A DNA stretch of 64,000 nt from Niallia sp. XMNu-256 (GCF_036670015.1 NZ_CP137636.1:3884501-3948500), one strand, 5' to 3'; shown: positions 18,484 to 26,980, counted from the first letter of the stretch. A program made the numbers and translations. The notes: generated from the sequence alone by a model not told the origin.

Positions 18484-18660
18484 AACCCACCCTCACATCA
18501 CGCTCCTGACAACAAGTGTCTAAGGACTATATGGAAATAGTCCCACAGCGCAATCGAGTGCCCCCAAAGATAACGGTCAGGAGACATCACCAAAATGCTA
18601 TCCTATTTTATGTATGTCTATTACAGCCGGGCAAAACGAATAGGTTAACATGTAGTGGGT
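18484..18660 (-). ncRNA. EAR-like (epsC) antitermination RNA
   Basis: The minus-strand transcript between the phosphatase gene and the epsC-like gene is highly structured. An outer helix pairs ACCCAC with GTGGGT (18655-18660 with 18485-18490). CTCCTGAC pairs with GTCAGGAG over 8 bp (18576-18583 with 18503-18510). Inside, GGACTAT/ATAGTCC makes a 7-bp hairpin (18537-18543 with 18524-18530). Segments such as GATGTCTCCTGACC and GCACTCGATTGCGC resemble, from memory, the EAR/epsC motif. In B. subtilis EAR lies between epsB and epsC and lets polymerase read through distal terminators of the long eps operon. Position and pairing agree; an Rfam search would settle it. Confidence 0.72.
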
Positions 18661-18747
18661 ATTATTTGAAATGTTCTTCTCCCAAGAGGGGAAGCTAGTC
18701 ATCTATGTTATCAGTTATATTTTTTGTTAGGTGATTATTAGTCCAAA

Positions 18748-19512
18748 TTAAAATATCCCCAAAAACTTCTTCCTTTGCACAGGCTGGGGAATTTCCCTAT
18801 ACACCATTTTCCCCTCTACTAGCAGTTCAGCATTTTCTCGGAACATGTAAACCATGTCGATTCCATATTTTTTCTCAACCGCATCCATGGCATCAGACAT
18901 TTTAAACGTACGATTACGAACATTATGAGCATCAGATGCAATAAAATGGATCAAATCCGCCTCAATCAACTGCTCGGAGAACTTCTTGATTTTCTTTCCA
19001 AAATAGCCTGTCAGACTTCCTGCAGTAACCTGCGATAATGCTCCATTATTTATAAACTTGTAAAGCAGATCTGGATTTTCAATAATTGCCTGATTCCTCT
19101 CGGGATGGACAATGATCGGAATCAGCCCTTCTGTTTGCAGTTCATAAAATAACCGTTCTGCATAACGTGGGACACTCCCAGATGGAAATTCAACAAAAAG
19201 ATAATTGGTTTCATTTAATGGGAGTATTCTCCCGCCTGTAAGATAATCTTGAATGATTTCCCCATAAATTCGTACTTCCTGCCCAGGTAATATCGTTAAG
19301 GGAATTCCTTCATTAGAAAGAGTTTCATTTAAACGGGCGACCTTTTCTAAAATATCTCGTTTTTCATTGTTATATTGATTATTTTTATGGGGAGTAGCAA
19401 TGATTGTCGTAATCCCTTCTCTTACCGCTTCTCTTGCCATATTAATAGATTCATAGACACTTTGTGCACCGTCATCTATCCCAGGCAATATATGACAATG
19501 GATATCAATCAT
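18748..19512 (-). CDS. Tyrosine-protein phosphatase, CpsB/CapC (YwqE) family
   Basis: A 254-residue PHP-type manganese-dependent phosphatase, the length of YwqE. Metal-binding motifs: HCHILPGIDDGA at 4-15, TPH near 45, HPERNQ near 135 and SDAHN near 192. The ATG at 19512 is chosen because AGGGGGGA precedes it at proper spacing and the protein then starts MIDIHCH as in relatives. It should dephosphorylate the C-terminal tyrosines of the adjacent BY-kinase and so regulate polymer assembly. It is the last gene before the EAR-like leader. Confidence 0.94.
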   Translation of the reverse strand: MIDIHCHILPGIDDGAQSVYESINMAREAVREGITTIIATPHKNNQYNNEKRDILEKVARLNETLSNEGIPLTILPGQEVRIYGEIIQDYLTGGRILPLNETNYLFVEFPSGSVPRYAERLFYELQTEGLIPIIVHPERNQAIIENPDLLYKFINNGALSQVTAGSLTGYFGKKIKKFSEQLIEADLIHFIASDAHNVRNRTFKMSDAMDAVEKKYGIDMVYMFRENAELLVEGKMVYREIPQPVQRKKFLGIF

Positions 19513-19624
19513 TGCACTCCCCCCTTTTACTTTCACCATATTATGACAATATTCTTATGATACCACCTAGGTAATTCTTCGTAAATATTTCTACTATTAA
19601 ATTATTGTAAATGTTACTATTTTG

Positions 19625-20329
19625 TTAACTTCTACCATAATAGTAGTAATTTGAACTATCCATTTTCTTGCTATTTAAGACAACACCTAAAATATGACTA
19701 TTAGCCGCGTGCAACAATTCCTTTGCTTTCACCACTTGGTCCGTTTCCGTTTTACCGCTGCTTACAACTAAAATCGTTCCATCACATTTACTTGCCAAAA
19801 TTTGTGCATCCGTTACGGCTAAAAGTGGCGGAGAATCAAAAAAGATTATATCAAACTTCCCTTCCACCTCTTCTATTAACTGTCCCATCGCTTTTGAGCC
19901 AAGTAATTCGGCAGGGTTTGGCGGGACTGGCCCACTAGTTAAAATAAATAAATTGTCCTCCATCGATTCTTTGATGACATCTTGTAATTTGGACTGTTTC
20001 GTTAACACATTGGTTAAACCAAATGTATTAGTGCAATTAAACGTATAGTGGACGGTTGGCTTCCTTAAATCAGAGTCGATCAGCAGAACCTTTTTCCCTT
20101 GTTGTGCAAATACAACCGCTAAGTTGGCAATCGTTGTTGACTTTCCTTCTCCAGGACCTGAAGAAGTCACAACAACGGTTTTGATTTCTCTATCGACACT
20201 TGAAAATTGGATGTTCGTCCGAATTGTTCGATACTGCTCCGAAATCGGTGACTTTGGATTTTGATGCGTAATCAAACTCCGTTTTAACTCCGTCTTTTTT
20301 GATTGTTTTTTAAGAGCCAACTGTCTCAC
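19625..20329 (-). CDS. BY-kinase, CpsD/CapB/EpsB-type tyrosine kinase
   Basis: A 234-residue cytoplasmic autokinase. Walker A is [11 protein letters not shown] near 56-66, the Walker A' is [10 protein letters not shown] near 86-95, and Walker B is [10 protein letters not shown] near 164-173. The C-terminus carries a tyrosine cluster (YYYYGRS), the autophosphorylation tail. It overlaps the Wzz-like activator gene by 20 bp; in Firmicutes the two halves are separate proteins that work as one complex controlling chain length and export. The phosphatase gene follows directly, completing the kinase/activator/phosphatase module. Confidence 0.95.
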   Translation of the reverse strand: MRQLALKKQSKKTELKRSLITHQNPKSPISEQYRTIRTNIQFSSVDREIKTVVVTSSGPGEGKSTTIANLAVVFAQQGKKVLLIDSDLRKPTVHYTFNCTNTFGLTNVLTKQSKLQDVIKESMEDNLFILTSGPVPPNPAELLGSKAMGQLIEEVEGKFDIIFFDSPPLLAVTDAQILASKCDGTILVVSSGKTETDQVVKAKELLHAANSHILGVVLNSKKMDSSNYYYYGRS

Positions 20330-21050
20330 CCCTTACCGTTGCATGCTTCCCCTTCACGCTCTTAAGTTCTGTCTTACTATCAATCTGAGGAATTGATCCA
20401 AGAACAGGCAATTCTAGGATTCTTTCAATATCTTGTTCATTTTTGATCGTATTATCAAGATATTCTAATAGGAATGCTAAGCCCACGCCAGCCATTAATC
20501 CCACAACTAGAGCAATCGCAATGTTTAATAACGGCTGTGGCTTAATAGGAGATGGATTTTCTCCAACATTTGCCTTCGCTAAAATTTTGACGTTATCAAT
20601 ATTCATTAAGTTCACAATTTCCTTTTGGAAAACTTCCGCTGTTGTGTTCGCTATATTTGCGGCCATTTGTGGATCCGAATCTTGAACCGTTAGATTTACA
20701 ACCTGTGAATCTTGTGCACTAGCAACGGTAATTTTCTCATTCAATTGTGACGCTGTTAAACCATTCCCTAATTGTTCTGCCACTTTATCTAAGATCGCTG
20801 GACTTTTAATAATAACGTTGTAAGTATTAATCAATTGCAAGTTCGTTTGAACCGTACTTGTATTATATTCGACCTGTTCATTTTTGACTTGATTGACTAA
20901 TAGTTGCGTAGAAGCTTGATAAATCGGGGTTAGAAAAAAGTAACTAATGACTCCACTGACAATCACTGCTAATGCTGTGATGACGACAATTAAACTTAAC
21001 CGTTTTTTTAACGTCTGGAAAAGCTCTTTCAGACTAATCGTTTCTTCCAT
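20310..21050 (-). CDS. Wzz-like polysaccharide co-polymerase / kinase activator (CapA/EpsA/YveK)
   Basis: A 246-residue membrane protein with one N-terminal helix near residues 18-38, an extracytoplasmic domain of about 135 residues, and a second helix near 173-193 with [19 protein letters not shown]. The C-terminal cytoplasmic tail contacts the BY-kinase. [12 protein letters not shown] just before the second helix is the proline-rich motif of the Wzz family. First gene of the operon, 103 bp downstream of a clear promoter; the ATG has GGAGGATCC-type Shine-Dalgarno upstream. Confidence 0.93.
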   Translation of the reverse strand: MEETISLKELFQTLKKRLSLIVVITALAVIVSGVISYFFLTPIYQASTQLLVNQVKNEQVEYNTSTVQTNLQLINTYNVIIKSPAILDKVAEQLGNGLTASQLNEKITVASAQDSQVVNLTVQDSDPQMAANIANTTAEVFQKEIVNLMNIDNVKILAKANVGENPSPIKPQPLLNIAIALVVGLMAGVGLAFLLEYLDNTIKNEQDIERILELPVLGSIPQIDSKTELKSVKGKHATVRGETVGS

Positions 21051-21152
21051 TGGATCCTCCTATTAGTAAAAAAAAATTAGAATAGCTTTTATTCTACTAT
21101 ATTTGTAGTTTTTTTTCGTCATTTATTGTTATTTTTTTACAAAAACAAAATA

Positions 21153-21181
21153 ATTATAACATGTCTCATTGCCTTTTTCAA
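21153..21181 (-). promoter_or_regulatory. Sigma-A promoter of the EPS operon
   Basis: On the minus strand, TTGAAA (21176-21181) and a consensus TATAAT (21153-21158) are separated by exactly 17 bp, about 100 nt before the first capsule gene. The leader between them and the start codon is A/T-rich with a small CTA...TAG hairpin. Confidence 0.75.
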
Positions 21182-21327
21182 ACTGACATAATGTTATTAA
21201 ATTGTCTACGTTTCGGCTTGCCTATTTATATTAAACGATAATTAAACACTTTGTGAAGAGGAAAACATTGTATGTTTTAGATCGAATGATTTTGATATAA
21301 AATTCTACTATAAAGGAGAGATCATAG

Positions 21328-22116
21328 ATGAAGCAGATCATTGCCGTACTTTCAATCATTGCCACGATTGTTATTTTAGTTCTTGGCCAAATGCACTGGA
21401 ATAGTAAAACGACGGTGTCTGTTGCTAGTGAAGGTGTAGCTGACGGGGGAAAGAACACGGAGATTGATTCATTGTTAGCCCACACGACTCAGTGGCCTGC
21501 AGACAGTGTGAAAAAGTTTCAAGAAAAGGCTCAAGCTGGGGAACCGTTTCACATTGCCTTTTTAGGATCTAACGCCTTAAGAGAAGGCACAGACACCTGG
21601 CCAGAACTTGTCAAGACAGCCTTAAATGAAACATATGGTAAACATGTAACCGTATCTATCTTTTCTTATAATTTAACTTCAACCGTTTATGTGAACGAGG
21701 AGAAAGTAGAAGAAATCGTGGCTGTGGAGCCTGATATGGTCATTTTTGAGCCATTTACATTAAAAGATAACGGGGAGGTCGTTTCTGAAGATTCTTTAGA
21801 AAATACCGCTCATGTACTAGCCGTTATTAACGAGAGCCTGCCAGAAACAACCGTCATCCTGCAGCCACCGCATCCTATATACAATGCCTTCCATTACCCA
21901 AGACAAGTGGAAGCACTTGCTGGATTTGCTGCTGATAACGGAATCCCGTACTTAAACCACTGGGAAGCTTGGCCAGATCCTAAAACAGAGGAAATCAAAT
22001 CCTACCTCACCGAAGACGCCTCCCAACCATCCACACAAGGACATGAAGTCTGGGCGCAGTATTTAATTGATTACCTAGTGAAACGTGGGGACGGTTCTCA
22101 CGTTTCACTTAAATAA
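21328..22116 (+). CDS. SGNH/GDSL-type hydrolase, membrane-anchored
   Basis: A 262-residue protein with an N-terminal signal-anchor helix (residues 3-20) and an extracellular SGNH-like domain. Block I appears as FLGSNALREG near 76-85, with the candidate nucleophile serine in GSN rather than GDS. The C-terminal block is QPSTQGHEVWA near 231-241, keeping the His of block V while the usual Asp is not obvious. It is divergent from the capsule operon, so it may remove or add acyl groups on the polymer. The last 12 codons (VKRGDGSHVSLK) are encoded by a 31-bp palindromic repeat, so the native C-terminus has probably been replaced. Confidence 0.8.
   Translation: MKQIIAVLSIIATIVILVLGQMHWNSKTTVSVASEGVADGGKNTEIDSLLAHTTQWPADSVKKFQEKAQAGEPFHIAFLGSNALREGTDTWPELVKTALNETYGKHVTVSIFSYNLTSTVYVNEEKVEEIVAVEPDMVIFEPFTLKDNGEVVSEDSLENTAHVLAVINESLPETTVILQPPHPIYNAFHYPRQVEALAGFAADNGIPYLNHWEAWPDPKTEEIKSYLTEDASQPSTQGHEVWAQYLIDYLVKRGDGSHVSLK
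22078..22108 (+). repeat. R-type 31-bp palindromic repeat, copy R1
   Basis: Perfect 10-bp arms GTGAAACGTG and CACGTTTCAC enclose GGGACGGTTCT. It lies in frame inside the 3' end of the SGNH hydrolase gene. This is the most symmetric of the nine copies in the window. Confidence 0.95.
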
Positions 22117-22197
22117 GTTCGTTGGGTAGCCGTAGGGCATCCTCACTTTATCGTTTCACTTATTGTCTATTTTATTCGGCCTAGATAATAAATAATG

Positions 22198-22248
22198 AAA
22201 AAGGTCGGTCTTTTGTTTGCAACAGCAAACAAAAGACCGACCTTTTTT
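22198..22248 (+). repeat. H-type hairpin, copy H1, works as a terminator
   Basis: A perfect 22-bp stem runs from AAAAGGTCGGTC...GTTTGC to GCAAAC...GACCGACCTTTT with the loop AACA, followed by T residues. It lies about 90 bp after R1 and would terminate the SGNH hydrolase transcript. The same hairpin family recurs at 23981 and 33573. Confidence 0.9.
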
Positions 22249-22428
22249 AAATCCAAATGAGACATGTATGCGTTTACATAAATCCCATGTAATTACTTTT
22301 TATTTTCTTACTCCTTAAAGCTCGTAGTTTTGTGTTTTTAATAATCATATCAACTTAATCTTAACAACTCATCAAAGGCTTAATCGTTCGAGATTATAAT
22401 TGATGCCTAATAATTGATCAACTACTCG

Positions 22429-22569
22429 CTAACCAAACCTTTTAATAATTTCCTCTTTTAGTCTTTCTTTATCTTCAGCCTCCTCGTCAGTTAAAGTATG
22501 TTGAGGCCTTTTAGCCAAAATTTCATAACCCCTCAAGATTTCTTCATTTGTTAACTTTTCTAACTGGAT
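22429..22569 (-). CDS. Small 46-codon ORF with an apparent AUC start, module copy A
   Basis: The frame reads from ATC at 22567-22569 to TAG at 22429-22431, 46 codons, with AGGAGG six bases before the ATC. No ATG, GTG or TTG exists in frame upstream before a TGA. The product is charged and helix-prone (ends KEEIIKRFG) with LTDEE near 26-30. A second copy at 33815-33955 has the same length, the same ATC, an AGGAGG, and mostly conservative replacements, which suggests selection on a protein. I do not recognise the family. Alternative: a decayed gene that lost its ATG before duplication. Confidence 0.5.
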   Translation of the reverse strand: MQLEKLTNEEILRGYEILAKRPQHTLTDEEAEDKERLKEEIIKRFG

Positions 22570-23097
22570 AAAAAACCTCCTAACTTCACAATTTCAAATA
22601 CATTATGGAGCAATAATTCAAGGCTATTCTTTAATGATATGACTTACATCAAAAGAAAATCACAATTCTTATATAATTTTTTCCAATCATTAATTGGTCT
22701 TTACACTCTCCTACTAATGATAAAGCTATAGAAAATACGCCCAATTATAGTGGAGAAAGGAGCCCTAATTTTAGTAAAGAGCCACTTAGTAAACGAGAGT
22801 TTGCGAATATAAGTCAGGGCATCACTGTAACCCAGACTTACGGATGATCTTTTATTTTTAAGAAATAATATATTTTGTTCTTTTTTTAACTAAATAAAAC
22901 GAATCACATGAAGATCTCTATTTCATATCTTTAAAACAGAATTATCGTTCGGACCACTACGGCCTAAAGTACTAACCAACTATTCTAAGAATAGGCCTGT
23001 TCCCCATCCAAATTAGGCTAACCATGAATAGAATCCTCACATAAATTGCAGATATGACTAAATATTAAAAAGGGTCATTCTGGGGAGTGTATGTTTA
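22570..23097. other. Intergenic part of module copy A
   Basis: AT-rich sequence between the 46-codon ORF and the TauE gene. Apart from the diverged S element it holds no recognisable gene. The last about 60 bp (from CACATAAATTGCAGATATGAC) are nearly identical to the bases before the second TauE copy, so they probably include its promoter or leader. About 260 bp here have no counterpart in copy B. Confidence 0.5.
22815..22837 (+). repeat. S-type element, diverged copy
   Basis: CAGGGCATCACTGTAACCCAGAC is a diverged form of the element seen intact at 37365 and 39072, whose core is the palindrome GTCACTGTGAC. It lies inside module copy A, upstream of the TauE gene. Confidence 0.6.
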
Positions 23098-23862
23098 ATG
23101 GGGTTCGGGATTATTGTCATGGGCTTATTGATTGGTTTTTTGGTTGGGCTGACAGGTGTGGGAGGGGCCGCGTTATTGACTCCTATTCTAATATTATTAG
23201 GCATCAGTCCATCGATTGCGGTTGGGACGGATCTTATCTATAATTCAGTCACTAAATTCTTTGGTTCTATCCAGCATTGGCGACAAAAATCCATCAACCT
23301 CCAATTGGTTAAATACCTCGCCATTGGGAGTATTCCAAGTGCGATTTTGGCGGTCATCGTCCTTCGGGTTTTTGACTCTTTTTTTCAAAATCAAGAGCAA
23401 ATCATTGAAATTGCGCTTGGATATACCTTAATTTTGGTTGCCATTGCCACGTTGGTTAAAACGTTCATGAAGGAGAAGTATGACTCGAATCGTTTTCAAC
23501 TGAAGCCTTTAGAGGATAAACGAAAGATGACGATCTGCATTGGGGCTATTTTAGGATTTATGGTAGGCTTAACATCTATTGGTTCTGGGTCTCTATTTGC
23601 CTTAGCGATGTTATTTCTCTATAAACTCCGAGCATCTGAATTAGTCGGAACCGATATTGCTCATGCCTTCTTATTAGTATCAGCAGCAGGGTTTATGCAT
23701 GCGGGAATTGGCAATGTCGATTATTTACTCGCCTTAAATTTATTAGTCGGATCAATACCCGGTGTTATTATCGGTAGCACCATCTCCTCAAAAGTACCAG
23801 CAAAACCTTTAAGGGCAATCGTTGCATTAATTATATTAGTAAGTGGATTTCAACTCATCTAA
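23098..23862 (+). CDS. TauE/SafE family sulfite/anion exporter, copy A
   Basis: A 254-residue membrane protein with about eight helices and the TauE/SafE (DUF81) inverted-repeat layout. GLTGVGGAALLTP at 18-30 and the matching GLTSIGSGSLFALA near 161-174 are the two family motifs. Relatives export sulfite, sulfoacetate or other small anions; the substrate here is unknown. The ATG at 23098 is preceded by GGGGAG ten bases upstream. It differs from copy B (34239-35003) by only about eight residues by eye. The stop is followed after one base by repeat R2. Confidence 0.92.
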   Translation: MGFGIIVMGLLIGFLVGLTGVGGAALLTPILILLGISPSIAVGTDLIYNSVTKFFGSIQHWRQKSINLQLVKYLAIGSIPSAILAVIVLRVFDSFFQNQEQIIEIALGYTLILVAIATLVKTFMKEKYDSNRFQLKPLEDKRKMTICIGAILGFMVGLTSIGSGSLFALAMLFLYKLRASELVGTDIAHAFLLVSAAGFMHAGIGNVDYLLALNLLVGSIPGVIIGSTISSKVPAKPLRAIVALIILVSGFQLI

Positions 23863-23863
23863 T

Positions 23864-23894
23864 ATGAAACATGGGGACGGTTCTCGCGTTTCAT
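23864..23894 (+). repeat. R-type repeat, copy R2
   Basis: ATGAAACATG and CGCGTTTCAT arms (two mismatched positions) around GGGACGGTTCT. It begins one base after the TauE copy A stop codon, in the sense orientation. Confidence 0.93.
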
Positions 23895-23980
23895 TCCAAT
23901 AAGTTTGTTGGATCTGACGTAAGGACCTCTCTCTTTACCGTTTAACTTACTTGTCTCATTTATTCAATTTAAATAACAAA

Positions 23981-24016
23981 GAGTCGGTCTCTCGTTTGCA
24001 AACAAAAGACCGACCC
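23981..24016. repeat. H-type hairpin, copy H2
   Basis: GTCGGTCTCTCGTTTG pairs with CAAACAAAAGACCGAC (two mismatches) with no loop bases between the arms. It lies between the convergent TauE and CMD-protein genes and could terminate either, although no strong T-run follows. Spacing from R2 (about 90 bp) equals that between R1 and H1. Confidence 0.85.
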
Positions 24017-24032
24017 TACCATTTTTATATCA

Positions 24033-24695
24033 TTATTTTACTGAATCATAGGCATTTAAAGCATTTACACTATGTGCTACTGCTGAACCTGCTTTTAATG
24101 CGGTTGCGACCATGATTGATTCTGCAAGTTCTTCTTTCGTTGTACCTGCACGTTTTGCCCCTTTTGTATGAACGTCAATGCAATATGGACATCCTGTTGT
24201 GTGAGCAACCGCAACAGCGATTAGTTCTTTTTCTTTCACAGTTAATGCTCCTTCTTTCATTGATTTTTGATCAAAATCAACAAATGAGCCAAAAATATCT
24301 CCATTTAGTTGGGAGAATTCTTTTAATCTGTTAAAGTATGAAGCTCTGTATAAATCTTCTTCCCCATTTCCATCATAAGCGTTTAACGCATTTACACCAT
24401 GAGCTAGTGCTGAACCTGCTTTTAATGCAGTTGCAACTAAAATCGCTTCTGCCATTTCTTCCTTAGAAACTTCTTGTTTCTTACCGTTTTTCACATGAAC
24501 CTCGATGCAGTATGGACATCCTGTTGTATGTGCCACAGCAATAGCGATTAATTCTTTTACCTTTACTGATAACTTTCCTTCTGATAAGGCAACTTTATCA
24601 AATTGTGCAAAGGCTTTGAATACTTCTGGTGCTAAATCGCTTAATTCTCCAAGGCGGTTGAAATAAGACTTATTATATAATGCATCATTACTCAT
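24033..24695 (-). CDS. Two-domain carboxymuconolactone decarboxylase/AhpD-like protein
   Basis: A 220-residue protein made of two tandem CMD (AhpD-fold) repeats, roughly 1-107 and 108-220. Each keeps the redox motif TTGCPYC followed by a nearby histidine (EVH/DVH), and each ends with ALKAGSA-AH-VNALNAYD. Single-domain AhpD-like proteins act as disulphide-linked peroxidase or reductase partners; a fused version would form an internal dimer. The ATG at 24695 is preferred, with AGGAGG upstream; a TTG codon precedes it. The function is inferred as thiol-dependent peroxide defence. Confidence 0.88.
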   Translation of the reverse strand: MSNDALYNKSYFNRLGELSDLAPEVFKAFAQFDKVALSEGKLSVKVKELIAIAVAHTTGCPYCIEVHVKNGKKQEVSKEEMAEAILVATALKAGSALAHGVNALNAYDGNGEEDLYRASYFNRLKEFSQLNGDIFGSFVDFDQKSMKEGALTVKEKELIAVAVAHTTGCPYCIDVHTKGAKRAGTTKEELAESIMVATALKAGSAVAHSVNALNAYDSVK

Positions 24696-25498
24696 CAATA
24701 ATTCCTCCTAGTATGTATAAATCTTGGTTGATGAAACCTTCTTTATTTTTCCATTATTTTTAATAAAATGCAACTTAATAACTGTCGTAAACATGAAAAC
24801 AAACTAATAAGCTACTTTTTCAGTTTATGAAAGAATGGAGATGAACATCATCATAAGACTGGGCTCGGTATACTTCCCTCTTCTCCTGATCACATCGGAT
24901 CGTCCATATCTTTCACGTAAAGCTTAGTTTAAATACTAATCCCCATATAGTCAAAAGGAATAGTTTATTTTTCAAAATACTTTGTGTTTAGCTACTGGGA
25001 TAATGATTACTCCCAGTAATTGAACGAACACCGATAAAAAACTTGTTTGCAATTGATTCATAGAAGCATAACAAACGTTCCACAGCTCCGAGATTCCCTA
25101 AACGACAGATCGACTGCACCTCCTTTCTAGGCTATTCGTATGATTTTTTCAAATGCATTGACAATTATGATATCGAATAATAGAATTGTTATATCAATAA
25201 AACCAATTAATCAACTATGAATTATGAGTTAAGTTAACCAGTGGTTATTACATGATGCTATAGTTAGCATTAAAATCTAATTGCATCATTAGACCAACTT
25301 GTTTATTTTCCAATCTATAAGATTATTTTATGAGTGGAAAGATTTGATATAGTTTAAGACTATAGCAAATGATAGTTTTTAAATGTTACGTTATGATCAC
25401 GATCTAATGTTATACTTCATTCAATTCAAATTATTAAATAGTTTATAAACGTCTGAATAAGATATTTATTTTATATTTTCAACTAGGGGGAATCATCA
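24696..25498. other. 800-bp intergenic region upstream of metY, no gene seen
   Basis: AT-rich. A TACTGGGA/TCCCAGTA 8-bp hairpin lies at about 24994-25019 and a good sigma-A promoter at 25158. No S-box or T-box features (no GATAAGA/TCTTATC pairing, no TGGNACC) were found, so metY itself does not appear to have a riboswitch in front of it. Confidence 0.55.
25158..25186 (+). promoter_or_regulatory. Candidate sigma-A promoter upstream of metY
   Basis: TTGACA (25158-25163), 17-bp spacer, TAGAAT (25181-25186). It would give a leader of about 305 nt before the metY start, long enough for unseen regulation. Confidence 0.55.
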
Positions 25499-26782
25499 AT
25501 GACAAATCTAAAACCGGAAACTTTATTATTACACGGTGGACAACAGCCTGATCCAGAAACTGGAGCAATCGCTGTACCGATTTACCGTACAACAGCTTAT
25601 AGATTCAAAGATACGGCTCATGCACAACGTCTTTTCGCATTACAAGAACCAGGTAATATTTATTCACGTATTATGAACCCAACTGTGGACGTATTTGAAA
25701 AACGTGTAGCCTTGTTAGAAAAAGGAACGGCGGCAGTAGCCCTTTCATCAGGGATGGCGGCTATCGCGTTTTCGATTTTAAATGTTGCGAGAGCAGGCGA
25801 TGAGATCGTTGCAGCTGGCTCTCTTTACGGCGGGACATATAATTTATTTGCAAATACACTGCCTAATTACGGGATTACAACAACATTCGTGGATGAAACC
25901 AATCCAGAAAACTTCCGTGCAGCCATTACGGATAAAACGAGAGCTATTTTTGCAGAAACAGTAGGAAATCCAAGTTTAACGATTTTGGATATTGAAGCAG
26001 TAGCAAACATTGCCCATGAGCATGGCTTGCCGTTAATTATCGATAATACGTTCCCTTCTCCATATGGCTCAAACCCAATTGAATTTGGAGCAGATGTTGT
26101 TGTACATTCAGCAACAAAATGGATCGGCGGGCACGGGACAACCATTGGCGGGGTCGTTGTCGATGCGGGTAAATTTGACTGGACACAAGGCCGTTTCCCT
26201 GGCTTTACAGAACCAGATGAAACGTACCATGGATTACGTTATGGAATTGACACAGCGGATGCTGCATTTGCTACAAAACTGCGTGTTCAATTATTACGTG
26301 ATTTCGGTCCAACATTAAGCGCGGATGCTGCATTTAATTTCCTGCAAGGTTTAGAAACGCTTCATTTACGTGTGACGAAACAAAACGAAAATGCACTTAA
26401 AGTAGCTGCGTATTTACAAAATCATCCAGCGATCGAATTTGTAAACTACAATGCGTTTGAAGACTTCCCGTCCCATCATCTTGCCAATAAATACTTAAAA
26501 AATGGCTACGGCTCAATTTTAACATTTGGCATTAAGGGTGGCCGTGAAGCAGGCAGCCGTCTCATTGATAGCGTAGAATTATTCTCACATGTAGCAAACG
26601 TCGGGGATGCAAGATCGTTAATTATTCACCCGGCTTCTACGACTCACCAACAATTATCTGCTGAAGAGTTAGAAATTGCAGGCGTATCTGAAGGGCTTGT
26701 TCGCTTAGCTATTGGACTCGAAGCCGTAGAAGATATCATTGCTGATTTAGATCAAGCTATTGCAAAAGCACAACAGGTATAA
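25499..26782 (+). CDS. metY: O-acetylhomoserine sulfhydrylase (MetY)
   Basis: A 427-residue Cys/Met-metabolism PLP enzyme of the O-acetylhomoserine aminocarboxypropyltransferase type. Motifs: YSRIMNPTVDVFEKR near 55-69, SSGMAAIAF near 83-91, and SATKWIGGHGTTIGG near 204-218, which carries the PLP lysine. The length and the GTTIGG sequence after the lysine separate MetY from the shorter MetB/MetC enzymes. It makes homocysteine from O-acetylhomoserine and sulfide in the cytoplasm. ATG with AGGGGGAA upstream. It lies about 50 bp before an S-box riboswitch that points away from it, towards the next operon. Confidence 0.94.
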   Translation: MTNLKPETLLLHGGQQPDPETGAIAVPIYRTTAYRFKDTAHAQRLFALQEPGNIYSRIMNPTVDVFEKRVALLEKGTAAVALSSGMAAIAFSILNVARAGDEIVAAGSLYGGTYNLFANTLPNYGITTTFVDETNPENFRAAITDKTRAIFAETVGNPSLTILDIEAVANIAHEHGLPLIIDNTFPSPYGSNPIEFGADVVVHSATKWIGGHGTTIGGVVVDAGKFDWTQGRFPGFTEPDETYHGLRYGIDTADAAFATKLRVQLLRDFGPTLSADAAFNFLQGLETLHLRVTKQNENALKVAAYLQNHPAIEFVNYNAFEDFPSHHLANKYLKNGYGSILTFGIKGGREAGSRLIDSVELFSHVANVGDARSLIIHPASTTHQQLSAEELEIAGVSEGLVRLAIGLEAVEDIIADLDQAIAKAQQV

Positions 26783-26834
26783 ACACTATAGACACTATTA
26801 ATAAATTTTTATAAGAAATGAACTCAATAAAATA

Positions 26835-26944
26835 TTCTTATCCAGAGTGACGGAGGAAACAGGTCCTATGAAGTCCGGCAACCTACAAGTGTTCTCTTGA
26901 AAAGGTGCTAAATCCTGCAGGTATTCATTACCTGAAAGATAAGA
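26835..26944 (+). ncRNA. SAM-I (S-box) riboswitch aptamer
   Basis: The classical S-box core is complete. P1 strands are TTCTTATC and GATAAGA, with CAGAGTGACGGAGG, then ACAGGTCCTATGAAG, CCGGCAACC, AAGGTGCTAAATCCTGC and a P4-type GCAGGTATTCATTACCTG hairpin. The kink-turn and SAM-binding segments can be recognised by eye. It is followed at once by an intrinsic terminator. It lies between metY and the acetoacetate-CoA ligase operon and can only control the latter in cis. Confidence 0.96.
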
Positions 26945-26948
26945 TGAG

Positions 26949-26980
26949 GTCCCCTCTTCTTATGAAGCGGGGACTTTTTA
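26949..26980 (+). terminator. S-box expression-platform terminator
   Basis: GTCCCC and GGGGAC form the stem, with TTTTT following. The 3' side of P1 (ATAAGATGAGG) can instead pair with CCTCTTCTTAT inside the terminator, giving an antiterminator. High SAM should therefore stop transcription before the downstream operon. Confidence 0.9.

Noticed and set aside
22198-24016. H hairpins as CRISPR repeats
   Set aside because: Only three units, far apart and unequally spaced, with no spacers and no cas genes.
24696-25498. S-box or T-box upstream of metY
   Set aside because: Neither the S-box core nor T-box sequence can be found; the only S-box lies after metY.
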